The notes below the pieces were generated by a model, which was given only the letters and a program-made list of their open reading frames with translations, had not been told where the DNA came from and ran no database searches. Of a stretch of DNA of 64,000 nucleotides, positions 46,662 to 55,465 are shown piece after piece. The translations under genes were made by a program, and so were the position numbers. Numbering within the stretch: position 1 is the first letter of the stretch; the number at the start of each line of letters is the position of its first letter. The stretch spans positions 2,170,001 to 2,234,000 of the forward strand of contig NZ_CP016282.1 of the NCBI RefSeq assembly GCF_001679725.1, given 5' to 3'. This stretch comes from Cryobacterium arcticum (GTDB lineage: Bacteria > Actinomycetota > Actinomycetes > Actinomycetales > Microbacteriaceae).

Positions 46662-48170
46662 ATGAGCAGTCCAGTAGAGCAGTTCCCAGCCGAACCAGAT
46701 GACCCGGATGACCCGCGTCACGACGCGCACGCGCTCCGTCGCCGCCGCACCCTGCAGGAGCAGGCGCAGGCCACGCTTGCGAAGAAGGTCGCCCGCGCGG
46801 CCGAATCGCACCGCAAGATCGCCACGGCCACCGCGCGACGGGCACGAGATATGGCCGATCTGCAGCAGTGGAGCAGCGACCCGGTGAACGCGAAACTCCT
46901 CAACCCCGACTATGCCTTCGAGGAGCCGCGTGCCTTCCCAGATACGCGCGGTCCGGTGCTCACCGACGCGCAGGCGAGTCCGCGAAAGATCGCCGCGTGG
47001 GAGGACCAGGAGGTCGCCCGGCGAACGGTGACCAGCGAGGTCGCCTGTGCCCTGCGCCTGGCCGAACGCACTGCGGAGAACCTGATTGGGGAATCTGCCA
47101 TGTTCGCCGGCCCGATGAGGGCCACACTGACGGCCATGGGTGCGGGTGAGATCAGTTACCGGCACGGTCAAGTGTTGATGGAGCAACTCAGCTTCGTCCC
47201 GTTCGAGGAAGCGGCCGAGCTGGAAGCAGAATTGCTGCCCGCGGCGAAAGACCTCACCGCGGGCAAACTCAGGGTCAAGGCCCGGCGGCTGCGGGAGCGA
47301 CGGCACCCGGAAACCCTCACCACGCGCGCCGCCGCCGCTGTCGCGGAGCGCGGTATCTGGTGGGAAGGGCGACCAGACGGCATGGGCACCCTCACCTGGT
47401 ACGGCACCGCGCAGCAGACCCAGGCCGCTCACGACAGGCTCATCCGCATCGCCGAAGCCACCCGCGTTCACGAGCGTGCGGACGAGTCGATCCCGGAAGG
47501 CCAGAGGCGCACCATCGGCCAGATCTGCGCCGACGCACTCGCCGACCTGGTGTTGGACGGCGTCACCCCGTCGGGTACCGGCGGCGGCATCCAGGGCCAG
47601 GTGCTCGTCACCGTGCCAGTCTTCACCGCAATGGGTACCAGCGACAAGCCCGGTTTTCTCGACGGGTACGGGCCGATCCCAGCGGATGCGGCCCGCGAGA
47701 TCGCCGCGGGAGCGCCGAGCTTCGCCCGGTTGCTCACGCATCCCGAGACCGGCGCCGTTCTCTCCGTCGGGAAGGACCGGTATACGGTCCCCGCCGATCT
47801 GCGCCGCTGGTTGCGGCTCAGAGACGGGACCTGCCGGTTCCCCGGGTGCACCCGGCCCGCCACCCGCAGCGACATCGACCACACCACAGCCTGGGAAGCC
47901 GGCGGCCCCACCGATTACGACAACCTCGCCCATTTGTGCGCACCGCACCACAGACTCAAGCACCAAACCCTCTGGTCGGTCGTGCAGGAGCCCGGCGGAG
48001 TGCTCGTTTGGACCTCGCCGGCCGGGGCCACCCACCGCACCTACCCCGAAACCACCCTCGGACCACCGCCCACCCAACCGCCGACACAGCCAGTGCCACC
48101 CGGAACACCAGCAGAGTCCCGCACGGCCGGGCAGCTTCCCGAGGATCCTCCCGAGGAGCCGCCGTTCTAA
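46662..48170 (+). CDS. DUF222/13E12-type HNH endonuclease
   Basis: 502 residues. The DUF222 region (about 90-320) is followed by an HNH nuclease motif: CRFPGCTRPATRSDIDHTT (two Cys, Asp-His), AWEAGGPTDYDNLAHLCAPH and HRLKHQ, with the four Cys of a zinc site (CRFPGC and LCAPHH). A Pro-rich tail (about 465-502) ends PPEEPPF. In Microbacteriaceae and mycobacteria such genes are present in many copies (REP13E12 in M. tuberculosis) and are linked to mobile or repeated DNA, but the function is not established. No target-site duplications or partner genes are visible. Confidence 0.9.
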   Translation: MSSPVEQFPAEPDDPDDPRHDAHALRRRRTLQEQAQATLAKKVARAAESHRKIATATARRARDMADLQQWSSDPVNAKLLNPDYAFEEPRAFPDTRGPVLTDAQASPRKIAAWEDQEVARRTVTSEVACALRLAERTAENLIGESAMFAGPMRATLTAMGAGEISYRHGQVLMEQLSFVPFEEAAELEAELLPAAKDLTAGKLRVKARRLRERRHPETLTTRAAAAVAERGIWWEGRPDGMGTLTWYGTAQQTQAAHDRLIRIAEATRVHERADESIPEGQRRTIGQICADALADLVLDGVTPSGTGGGIQGQVLVTVPVFTAMGTSDKPGFLDGYGPIPADAAREIAAGAPSFARLLTHPETGAVLSVGKDRYTVPADLRRWLRLRDGTCRFPGCTRPATRSDIDHTTAWEAGGPTDYDNLAHLCAPHHRLKHQTLWSVVQEPGGVLVWTSPAGATHRTYPETTLGPPPTQPPTQPVPPGTPAESRTAGQLPEDPPEEPPF

Positions 48171-48312
48171 CCAGTCGGGGCCTGCGCAGGTCAGGTGTGG
48201 TCGGCGCGGCTCCTGATCGGCCCACGCTCCTGAGAAGACTCCCAAACAAGCCCCGGATCAGCCCGTTCGGAGGGTCGTCGTGCTGGTCGGGGCGGAGCAT
48301 CGGCTAGATTGG

Positions 48313-48358
48313 TTCAGCAGTACTGAAGGCACCTCACCATCGACACGGTGCCGCTGAA
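48313..48358 (+). promoter_or_regulatory. nested inverted repeats in the valS leader
   Basis: TTCAGC (48313-48318) is complementary to GCTGAA (48353-48358), and GGCACC (48328-48333) to GGTGCC (48347-48352), giving an extended hairpin 18 bases before the valS start, close to the ribosome-binding site. No T-box sequence is present. A weak -10-like TAGATT occurs at 48305-48310; if it is used, the outer arm may be partly missing from the RNA. Confidence 0.4.
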
Positions 48359-48375
48359 ACACGAATCGGAGAGTC

Positions 48376-50958
48376 ATGAGCAACGCTGACCGCGTTCCCG
48401 AAAAGCCAGTCCTCGAAGGGCTCGAAGCCAAATGGGAAGCCAGCTGGGAGGCTCAGGGCACCTACAGGTTCGACCGGGCCGCTGCCACGAAGGAGTCGAT
48501 CTTCTCGATCGACACCCCGCCGCCCACCGCATCCGGTTCCCTCCACATCGGCCATGTCTTCAGCTACACCCACACCGATGTCGTCGCGCGATTCCAGCGC
48601 ATGCGCGGCAAGAGCGTGTTCTATCCGATGGGTTGGGACGACAACGGCCTGCCCACCGAACGCCGCGTGCAAAACTTCTACGGCGTGCGCTGCGACCCGT
48701 CCTTGCCGTACACCCCCGACTTCGTGCCACCCTTCGAGGGTGGCGACGGCAAGAGCACCAAGGCCGCCGACCAGCTCCCCGTGAGCCGTCGCAACTTCAT
48801 CGAGCTGTGCGAACGCCTCACCGTGGAGGATGAGAAGCAGTTCGAAGAGCTGTGGCGCACCCTCGGCCTCTCCGTCGACTGGACCCAGAGCTACCGCACC
48901 ATCGCCCCGGAGTCGATCTTCGCCTCGCAGCTCGCGTTCGTGGGCAACGTCACCCGAGGCGAGGCCTACCAGGCCATGGCGCCGACGCTCTGGGATGTCA
49001 CCTTCCGCACGGCCGTGGCCCAGGCCGAGCTCGAGGACAAGGAGATGCCCGCTGCCTACCACCGGGTCTCCTTCCACAAGCCGGACGGCTCGACCATCGA
49101 GATCGAGACCACCCGCCCGGAACTCCTCGCGGCGTGTGTGGCACTTGTGGCGCATCCGGACGACGACCGTTACAAGCCACTCTTCGGCACCACCGTGCGC
49201 ACCCCGGTGTTCGACGTCGAGGTGCCGATCCTGGCGCACCACCTCGCGCAGAAGGACAAGGGTTCGGGCATCGCCATGATCTGCACCTTCGGCGATGTCA
49301 CCGACGTGGTCTGGTGGCGCGAACTCGACCTGCCCAACCGCGCGATCATGGGCTTCGACGGCCGCATCATCGCCGAAGCGCCCGACGTCATCACCACTCC
49401 CGACGCGCAAGCCGCGTATGCGCAGCTCGCCGGCAAGACGGTGTTCTCCGCCAAGCAGGCCATGGTCGACCTGCTCCGCGCATCCGGCGACCTGATCGGC
49501 GAGCCCAAGCCGATCGTGCACCCGGTCAAATTCTTCGAAAAGGGCGACAAGCCCCTCGAGATCGTCTCCACCCGTCAGTGGTACATCCGCAACGGCGCAC
49601 GCGACGAAGCACTGCGGACCAGGCTCATCGAACACGGAACCGCTTTGCAGTGGCATCCTGAGTTCATGCGCGTGCGCTACGAGAACTGGGTCAACGGTCT
49701 CACCGGTGACTGGCTGGTGTCCCGGCAGCGGTTCTTCGGCGTGCCGCTCCCGGTTTGGTACCCACTCGATGCCGACGCCAACCCGGTCTTCGACCAGCCG
49801 ATCATCGCCACCCGCGAGCTGCTCCCGGTCGACCCGTCCTCCGATGTGGCTCCCGGCTACACGGCCGAGCAGCGCGGTGCCGCCAACGGCTTCGTCGGCG
49901 AGGTCGACGTGATGGACACCTGGGCCACCTCCTCGCTGACCCCGCAGCTGGCCGGCGGCTGGGAAACCGACCCTGAGCTCTTCGACCTGGTCTACCCGTA
50001 CTCGCTGCGCCCGCAGGGCCAGGACATCATCCGCACCTGGTTGTTCTCCACGCTGCTGCGCGCCGAACTCGAACACGGCGAATCACCGTGGAAGCACGCC
50101 GCACTGTCGGGCTTCATCGTGGACCCCGACCGCAAAAAGATGTCGAAGTCCAAGGGCAACGTGGTCACCCCGGCCGACGTGCTCGTGCAGCACGGTTCGG
50201 ATGCCGTGCGGTACTGGGCAGCCTCGTCCCGCCTCGGCACCGACGCGGCGTTCGACCCCAAGAACCCCACCCAGATCAAGATCGGTCGCCGCCTGGCGAT
50301 CAAGATCCTCAACGCGAGCAAGTTCATCCTCGGCTTCGCCGGCGACGACTCCGCGCCGGTCACCGAGCCGATCGACGCGAGCATGCTCGCCCGACTCGAC
50401 GTGGTGGTGGCCCAGGCCACGGCCGCGTTCGACGCGTTCGACCACGCTCGTGCGCTGGAAGTGTCGGAGAGCTTCTTCTGGACCTTCTGCGACGACTACC
50501 TCGAGCTGGTCAAGGAACGCGCCTACGGCGAGCCCGGCCCCGAGCAGGCGTCGGCCGTTGCCGCCCTGCGTCAGGCCCTGTCCACGTTGCTTCGGCTGTT
50601 CGCGCCGTTCGTTCCGTTCGCCACCGAAGAGGCCTGGTCCTGGTCCAACGACGGCTCGGTCCACCGCGCTCCGTGGCCCGTCGCAGGCTCGACGCCGGCG
50701 GATGCCGACTCGCTCGCCCTGCTCGATCTCGCCAGCCGTGCCCTCACGGGCATCCGTCGAGCCAAGACCGACGCCAAAGCGTCACAGAAGTCCGCGGTCA
50801 CCTCCGCCACCATCGGAGGCCCAGCGGCAGAGGTGGCCCTGCTCGGGCAGGTAGCCGCCGATTTGAAAGCAGTAGGCCGGATTGAGGACTTGACCTTCGT
50901 CGAGGCCGCCGAGTTGGTCGTGACTGATATCGTGCTCGCCACGGTGTCGGAAATTTAA
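48376..50958 (+). CDS. valS: valyl-tRNA synthetase, short form
   Basis: Charges tRNA-Val (EC 6.1.1.9). 860 residues from ATG 48376 with GGAGAG upstream. HIGH motif GSLHIGHVFSYTHTDVV (about 54-70), editing domain, and KMSKS in RKKMSKSKGNVVTPAD (about 590). The chain stops about 50 residues after the anticodon-binding region (LVVTDIVLATVSEI) and I see no C-terminal coiled-coil arm of the kind found in E. coli ValS. This matches the so-called type 2 ValRS as I recall it from HAMAP. The next gene begins 9 bases later. Confidence 0.96.
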   Translation: MSNADRVPEKPVLEGLEAKWEASWEAQGTYRFDRAAATKESIFSIDTPPPTASGSLHIGHVFSYTHTDVVARFQRMRGKSVFYPMGWDDNGLPTERRVQNFYGVRCDPSLPYTPDFVPPFEGGDGKSTKAADQLPVSRRNFIELCERLTVEDEKQFEELWRTLGLSVDWTQSYRTIAPESIFASQLAFVGNVTRGEAYQAMAPTLWDVTFRTAVAQAELEDKEMPAAYHRVSFHKPDGSTIEIETTRPELLAACVALVAHPDDDRYKPLFGTTVRTPVFDVEVPILAHHLAQKDKGSGIAMICTFGDVTDVVWWRELDLPNRAIMGFDGRIIAEAPDVITTPDAQAAYAQLAGKTVFSAKQAMVDLLRASGDLIGEPKPIVHPVKFFEKGDKPLEIVSTRQWYIRNGARDEALRTRLIEHGTALQWHPEFMRVRYENWVNGLTGDWLVSRQRFFGVPLPVWYPLDADANPVFDQPIIATRELLPVDPSSDVAPGYTAEQRGAANGFVGEVDVMDTWATSSLTPQLAGGWETDPELFDLVYPYSLRPQGQDIIRTWLFSTLLRAELEHGESPWKHAALSGFIVDPDRKKMSKSKGNVVTPADVLVQHGSDAVRYWAASSRLGTDAAFDPKNPTQIKIGRRLAIKILNASKFILGFAGDDSAPVTEPIDASMLARLDVVVAQATAAFDAFDHARALEVSESFFWTFCDDYLELVKERAYGEPGPEQASAVAALRQALSTLLRLFAPFVPFATEEAWSWSNDGSVHRAPWPVAGSTPADADSLALLDLASRALTGIRRAKTDAKASQKSAVTSATIGGPAAEVALLGQVAADLKAVGRIEDLTFVEAAELVVTDIVLATVSEI

Positions 50959-50967
50959 GGAGAACGC

Positions 50968-51414
50968 ATGTCTGTACAGGTCCGCCCGCTCGGCGACAAG
51001 GACTTCTTCCCGTGGCTGGGTCTTTTCGAGGGCTACAGCGAGTTCTATAAGAGCGACCTCACCGACGAGAAGGCTCTGCGCGTGTGGAGCTGGATCATCG
51101 ACAAGAACCACGACCTCGACGGCGCTGTCGCGGTTGACGACAATGGTGACTTCGTCGGCTTCACCCTCTACCGTGCGGTTCCGCGCACCCTCAGCGGTGA
51201 CGTCGGCCTCTTCGTCGACGACCTCTTCGTGGCACCGAATGCCCGCGACGCCGGCACCGGTCGCGCCCTGATGGACTTCGCCAAGGAGTACGCCAAGGCG
51301 CACAACTACCGTTCCCTGCAGTGGGTCACGGCCGCGGACAACAAGACCGCGCAGAAGCTCTACGACGAGGTCGGCACCCGCACCAGCTGGGTCACCTACG
51401 AGGCCGAGGTCTAA
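50968..51414 (+). CDS. GNAT-family N-acetyltransferase
   Basis: 148 residues, 9 bases after valS and preceded by AGGAG, so translated from the same message. The acetyl-CoA motif is in LFVDDLFVAPNARDAGTGRA (motif A, about 72-91) and RSLQWVTAADNKTAQKLYDE follows. The substrate is unknown. It is followed one base later by the start of a small hypothetical gene, giving a valS-GNAT-small-ORF operon. Confidence 0.92.
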   Translation: MSVQVRPLGDKDFFPWLGLFEGYSEFYKSDLTDEKALRVWSWIIDKNHDLDGAVAVDDNGDFVGFTLYRAVPRTLSGDVGLFVDDLFVAPNARDAGTGRALMDFAKEYAKAHNYRSLQWVTAADNKTAQKLYDEVGTRTSWVTYEAEV

Positions 51415-51415
51415 C

Positions 51416-51682
51416 ATGCAGCTCGGAACCCGCTGGTCACTCGGCGCCACGCCGCCCGCTGGCCTGCCTGAGGTCGTCCTCATCGCCCTGCAGGCGGTGG
51501 AGGGCGACCTCGCTGCCCTCCCCGACGACACCAGCGGGTGGCGCTGGACGCTCACCTGGCTCGAGGGCAATCCCGTCATCGAACTCGACGACGGCACCGT
51601 CATCCGGTTCGACCCGAAGGAAGACAGCGCCACCATCACGCAGCCGGCCGTCGTCATCGACGACGAGGACGACTGGATCTAG
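51416..51682 (+). CDS. small acidic hypothetical protein
   Basis: 88 residues from ATG 51416, immediately after the GNAT stop, with no separate ribosome-binding site, so probably translated by reinitiation. It is acidic and Trp-rich (SGWRWTLTWLEGNPVIELDD) and ends DDEDDWI. No membrane segment and no domain that I recognise. Its conserved-looking position behind valS-GNAT suggests a real gene, but function is unknown. Confidence 0.75.
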   Translation: MQLGTRWSLGATPPAGLPEVVLIALQAVEGDLAALPDDTSGWRWTLTWLEGNPVIELDDGTVIRFDPKEDSATITQPAVVIDDEDDWI

Positions 51683-51767
51683 GCGGCTGGATCCCGGGGC
51701 TGCTGGACCCCGGGGCGCCTCGATCTCAGGTGGCTGGGACGAGGCGACCGGATCTGACCTGATCCCG

Positions 51768-53072
51768 TCAACCGTTCGGCGTCTCCCACCGCCACAGGGC
51801 GGCCAAGCCGAGACCGCCCGCGATGCTGAGTGCGGTCAGGCCCAGTTCTCCCGGTGACGCGCCGCTTCGCGCCTGCTGCAGGAGCCGAAGCACCAGCATC
51901 GCGCCGGAGGCGCCGTAGGGATGCCCGAGGGCCAGCGCCCCGCCCTGGCGGTTGGCCCCCTCCGCCGACAGGCCCATCAGGTCGAGCGAGGCCAACACCT
52001 GGGCCGCGAACGCTTCCGTGAACTCGACCCGACCCACATCGCCGGGAGACACTCCCGTGCGGGCGAAGAGCGCCTGCCCGGCCGCTGCCCCGCCCACCCC
52101 CAGCAGCGTCGGGTCGACGCCTGCCGGGACCGCATCCACGAAACTCAGGTACCCGGATGCGCCCCAGGCGTCGGCTTGGGTGCGACTGGTCACGACCACG
52201 ACCACCGCACCGTCGGCGTCGGCGCAGGAGTTCCCGGCAGTGACGGATCCACCGGGGGTGAACGCGGCCGGGAACCGAGCCAGGAGACTCTCCCCCAGCC
52301 CCGCGCGCGGACCGGAGTCAACCGCGACGGGTCCGGCCGGTGTCTGGACGGCGACGATCTCGTCCTCGAACGCCCCTGCCGCTCTCGCCGCCACGGCGAG
52401 CTGATGGCTGCGCAGCGCGAAGGCATCCTGGCGTTCGCGGGTGATGCCGTAGGCCGCTGCGACGGTGTCGGCTGCGACACCCATGTCCGGGTCGCCCAGG
52501 TGATCCGGGGCGAACCTCACCCGGTCGTAGAAGTCGGGCGCGTCGGGCGCGGAGCTGAGGCGGTGGGCGCGGAGGGGCGCGGTGCTCGTGCTGTCGACCC
52601 CACCGGCGAGGTAGAGGCTGCCGGCGCCGGCCTGAACGAGTCGGCAGGCCAGCACAATGGCCTCGAGCCCCGACCCGCACTGGCGGTCGATGGTCTGCCC
52701 CGGCACCGTGACCGGCAGGCCGGCCATCAGCAGGGCCAGTCGGGCCACGTTGCCGCCGCCGCCGACCGCATTGCCGATGATGACGTCATCCACCTCGACC
52801 GCAGGGATTCCGGTGTCGGCCAGCACGGCCGCAAGCACCGGAGCCAGAAGGTTCTCCTGGGTGACGGTGCCCAGCGCGCCGTTACGTCGGGCGAAGGCGG
52901 TTCGGCGGCCGAGCAGGATCACCGGCTCCCGGTCGGCCTCGGACGGGGTCTTGCCGTCCGGGCGTCTTCCGGCTGCGAGGCTGCCGGTTGCGAGGCTGCC
53001 GGTTGCGAGGCTGCCGGCTGTGGTGCCGCCGGCTGTGGTGCTGCCAGCCGGGTCAGCGGAGTCGAACGACAC
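51768..53072 (-). CDS. thiolase-family protein with substituted catalytic Cys
   Basis: 434 residues. Thiolase fold with the nucleophile Cys132 in DRQCGSGLEAIVLA, YDRVRFAPDHLGDPDMGVAA, AGNSCADADGAVV and His384 in GGALALGHPYGASG. Two canonical residues differ: the usual NEAF appears as TEAF (Thr352), and the second Cys of CxGG near the C-terminus is Ser416 (LSIAGGLG). The first 45 residues are a low-complexity Ala/Gly/Ser/Thr leader from 15-bp DNA repeats; the true start is unclear. Overlaps the acyl-CoA ligase gene by 20 bases. Reaction uncertain: condensing or thiolytic activity may be altered. Confidence 0.9.
   Translation of the reverse strand: MSFDSADPAGSTTAGGTTAGSLATGSLATGSLAAGRRPDGKTPSEADREPVILLGRRTAFARRNGALGTVTQENLLAPVLAAVLADTGIPAVEVDDVIIGNAVGGGGNVARLALLMAGLPVTVPGQTIDRQCGSGLEAIVLACRLVQAGAGSLYLAGGVDSTSTAPLRAHRLSSAPDAPDFYDRVRFAPDHLGDPDMGVAADTVAAAYGITRERQDAFALRSHQLAVAARAAGAFEDEIVAVQTPAGPVAVDSGPRAGLGESLLARFPAAFTPGGSVTAGNSCADADGAVVVVVTSRTQADAWGASGYLSFVDAVPAGVDPTLLGVGGAAAGQALFARTGVSPGDVGRVEFTEAFAAQVLASLDLMGLSAEGANRQGGALALGHPYGASGAMLVLRLLQQARSGASPGELGLTALSIAGGLGLAALWRWETPNG
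52976..53050. repeat. 15-bp tandem repeat in the thiolase N-terminus
   Basis: Five 15-bp units, the first two identical (CGAGGCTGCCGGTTG), encode the low-complexity leader of the thiolase-like protein. Same GCTGCCGG core as the arrays at 9706 and 30520. Confidence 0.85.
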
Positions 53073-54489
53073 GCGAGTCCCCCTGTTCGATCCAGCGGCC
53101 GAGCATACTGCGGCTGACCTTTCCCGCCGGGGTGAGGGGCAGTTCGCTCAACCGGTAATAGGCGTGGGGCCGTTTGGGAGCCACCAGCGCTGCGCCGCAC
53201 GCGGCGCGCAGGCTCACCGCATCCAGGTCGGTGCCGGCGACCAGGTCCGTGTCACCGAGCACCGCGGCCACCACCCTGCGGCCGCGGGTCGAGTCGGGCA
53301 GGCCTGTCACCACGGCGGCCCGCACGCCGGGAACCGCCTGCAGGGCCGCCTCCACTTCCTGCGGGTAGACGTTACTGCCGGCGCTCAGGATCATGTCGTG
53401 GCTGCGACCCAGGTGGTGCAGCACACCGGCTCCGTCGAGGAAGCCGTGGTCACCCACCGTGCACCAGGTGCCCAGGCGTTGAAAGGCCGCCCCGTCGTCT
53501 CCCCAGAGGTAGCCGTCGCACACCAGATCGCTGGAAACCTGGATGGTTCCGGCTACCCCGGGTTCGACGACGGCGTCCTGGTCGTCGACGATCCGGATCC
53601 GCACCCCTGGGAAGGGCAGCCCGACGGCCGTCCCGGTGGGCTCCGGAGGCTGACCGGGTGCCAGGACCGTCGCGGAGACGAACCCGAGTTCGGCGGCACC
53701 GTAGTAGGCGGACACCGTCGCGGCGGGCGCCCACCGTTGCAGCAGCACAGTGGTGTCGAGGTCGAGCTTGGCTCCCCCGCTGACGATGCCGGTGATCCCC
53801 CGGCACAACCGGTCCGACGCCAACCCCCGTTGGGCGAGCAGCCGCAGCACGGCCGGCACAGCCACCAGGCGGGTGATGCCGTGGTTCTCGATGCGCTCGA
53901 GCGCCGCAGCCACATCGAAACCCGGCAGTGTGTGGAAGGTCGCCCCGACGTGCAGGGATTCGGCCAGGGCATAGAGATTCAGGCTGGCGCTGAGCGGTCC
54001 GGGCGCGAGGGTGCTGTCGTGCCGGGTGAGGCCGAGCACCCCGGCGCTGCGGGGGAACGACTGTTGCCACGAACGCCGAGTGCGCCGGAACGCCTTGGGC
54101 ACCGCCGTCGTGCCCGACGTGAACCCGTACAGGAAGGTGGAGTCCGCCGGCCCGTCGGTCATGGTCTCGGGGACCACGTTCGTACTCTTGAGTCCGCTGA
54201 GCCGGGCCAGCACGTCGGCACGCTGCTCCGCCGGCCACCCAGGGTCGAGCACGGCGACGCTGCCGGAGCCGGCGACACCGGCGAGGAATCGCACAACGAA
54301 CTCGAGGCCGTTGGGTTGGCCGATGACAGTGGGGCCGTTCGGCCGGTCTGTGCCCGGCGGCGTTCCACCGAACCGCTGCAACACCGCATCGCGCAGCTCG
54401 ACGTAGCTCAGGCGATCGTCTCCGATCTGCACGGCGAGCTGCTGAGGGTTCGTCTCGGCCCAGTGCTGAACCGCGGAGAGCATGGGCAT
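53053..54489 (-). CDS. AMP-binding acyl-CoA ligase-like enzyme
   Basis: 478 residues from ATG 54489 (AAAGGG five bases upstream; GTG 54492 and ATG 54483 are alternatives). Class I adenylate-forming fold: P-loop YGFTSGTTAVPKAFRRT (the usual TSGTTGxPK has Ala in place of Gly), YYGAAELGFVS, GDHGFLDGAGVLHHLGRSHD, SAGSNVYPQEVEAALQAVPG and the C-terminal catalytic Lys in LTPAGKVSRSMLG. The substrate, probably a fatty or organic acid, is unknown. It overlaps the downstream thiolase-like gene; ligase/thiolase pairs (B. subtilis YhfT/YhfS) are known, but function is unclear. Confidence 0.92.
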   Translation of the reverse strand: MPMLSAVQHWAETNPQQLAVQIGDDRLSYVELRDAVLQRFGGTPPGTDRPNGPTVIGQPNGLEFVVRFLAGVAGSGSVAVLDPGWPAEQRADVLARLSGLKSTNVVPETMTDGPADSTFLYGFTSGTTAVPKAFRRTRRSWQQSFPRSAGVLGLTRHDSTLAPGPLSASLNLYALAESLHVGATFHTLPGFDVAAALERIENHGITRLVAVPAVLRLLAQRGLASDRLCRGITGIVSGGAKLDLDTTVLLQRWAPAATVSAYYGAAELGFVSATVLAPGQPPEPTGTAVGLPFPGVRIRIVDDQDAVVEPGVAGTIQVSSDLVCDGYLWGDDGAAFQRLGTWCTVGDHGFLDGAGVLHHLGRSHDMILSAGSNVYPQEVEAALQAVPGVRAAVVTGLPDSTRGRRVVAAVLGDTDLVAGTDLDAVSLRAACGAALVAPKRPHAYYRLSELPLTPAGKVSRSMLGRWIEQGDSRVVRLR

Positions 54490-54526
54490 CACTACCCTTT
54501 CTACCGCACGACGCTATCGCACGACG

Positions 54527-55357
54527 CTACCGTACGGCGATGATCTCACCGTGCGTGAGCACGAACCAGCCGTCAGGATCCAGCGCCCAGTGCCGCCAGG
54601 CGCCACCGATCTCGTGCAGGTCCGCCAGCCGTGCCACCCCGGCCTCGATGGCCCGGGCTACGAAGTCGGCCTCGGTGGCGCGTTGCGCCCACGACTCTCC
54701 CCACCACTCCCGCTCGGCCTCCGAGGCGAAGCACCACACCGACGCACTGCTGGTGACCTCGGCGAATCCTGCCTGCCGTGCCCAGGCCTTGAGCGCCCGG
54801 CCGGTGTCTGGGTCGCCACCGCTCATGGTGTGCACCGCGCGGTACGCCGCCATCCACGTTGCCAGGGCCGGCAGTTTCGGGTACCAGGCGGCTCCCCCGT
54901 AGTCTGCGTCGCGCGCGGCGAGGATGCCGCCGGGCCTCAGCACCCGACGCATCTCTCGCATGGCCGCCACGGGATTGTCGACGTGTTGCAGCACCTGGTG
55001 GGCGTGCACGATGTCCACGGATGCGTCGGCGAGCGGCAGAGCGTGAACATCGCCGACCAGGAAGCTCGTATTGGACAGACCCGCGTCGAATGCGAGACCG
55101 GCCGCGTACTCCACCGCCGTGGCCGAGGAGTCCAGTCCGATCACCCGGCCGGGAGCGAGCCGGCGGGCCAGGTCGACCGTCACCGTGCCCGGCCCGCACA
55201 TCACATCGAGCAGGCTGAGTCCAGGACTCAGGTGCGGCACCAGGTAGGCGGCCGAATTCTCCACGGTGCGCCACGTGAGCACCCGCTGCAGGTGATCGTG
55301 CCCGAGCGGGGGCAGGTCTCGCGGGGCGGTCTCCTGACGCTCGGGGGTGTCGTTCAT
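54527..55357 (-). CDS. SAM-dependent methyltransferase
   Basis: 276 residues from ATG 55357. Class I Rossmann methyltransferase with motif I LLDVMCGPGTVTVDLA (about 49-64), motif II RVIGLDSSATAVEYA, DVHALPLADASVDIVHAHQV and QHVDNPVAAMREMRRVLRPG, the UbiE/COQ5-type layout. The remainder is mixed alpha/beta ending in THGEIIAVR. Substrate unknown. It starts the transcript leading to the acyl-CoA ligase (37 bases later) and thiolase, so may act on the same small molecule. Confidence 0.93.
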   Translation of the reverse strand: MNDTPERQETAPRDLPPLGHDHLQRVLTWRTVENSAAYLVPHLSPGLSLLDVMCGPGTVTVDLARRLAPGRVIGLDSSATAVEYAAGLAFDAGLSNTSFLVGDVHALPLADASVDIVHAHQVLQHVDNPVAAMREMRRVLRPGGILAARDADYGGAAWYPKLPALATWMAAYRAVHTMSGGDPDTGRALKAWARQAGFAEVTSSASVWCFASEAEREWWGESWAQRATEADFVARAIEAGVARLADLHEIGGAWRHWALDPDGWFVLTHGEIIAVR

Positions 55358-55465
55358 GGCCAGATCCTATGACGATGCGCCGCCCACCGCACCCGCCCAC
55401 CGCACCCGCGCGCCGACCCTCAGTCGCACCGGCACCTGCACCCGAGCCGACACTAGGCTGGGGCG

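Noticed and set aside
55358..55465. Repeated CGCCCACCGCAC before the M3 peptidase
   Set aside because: Two copies only in a GC-rich spacer; consistent with chance.
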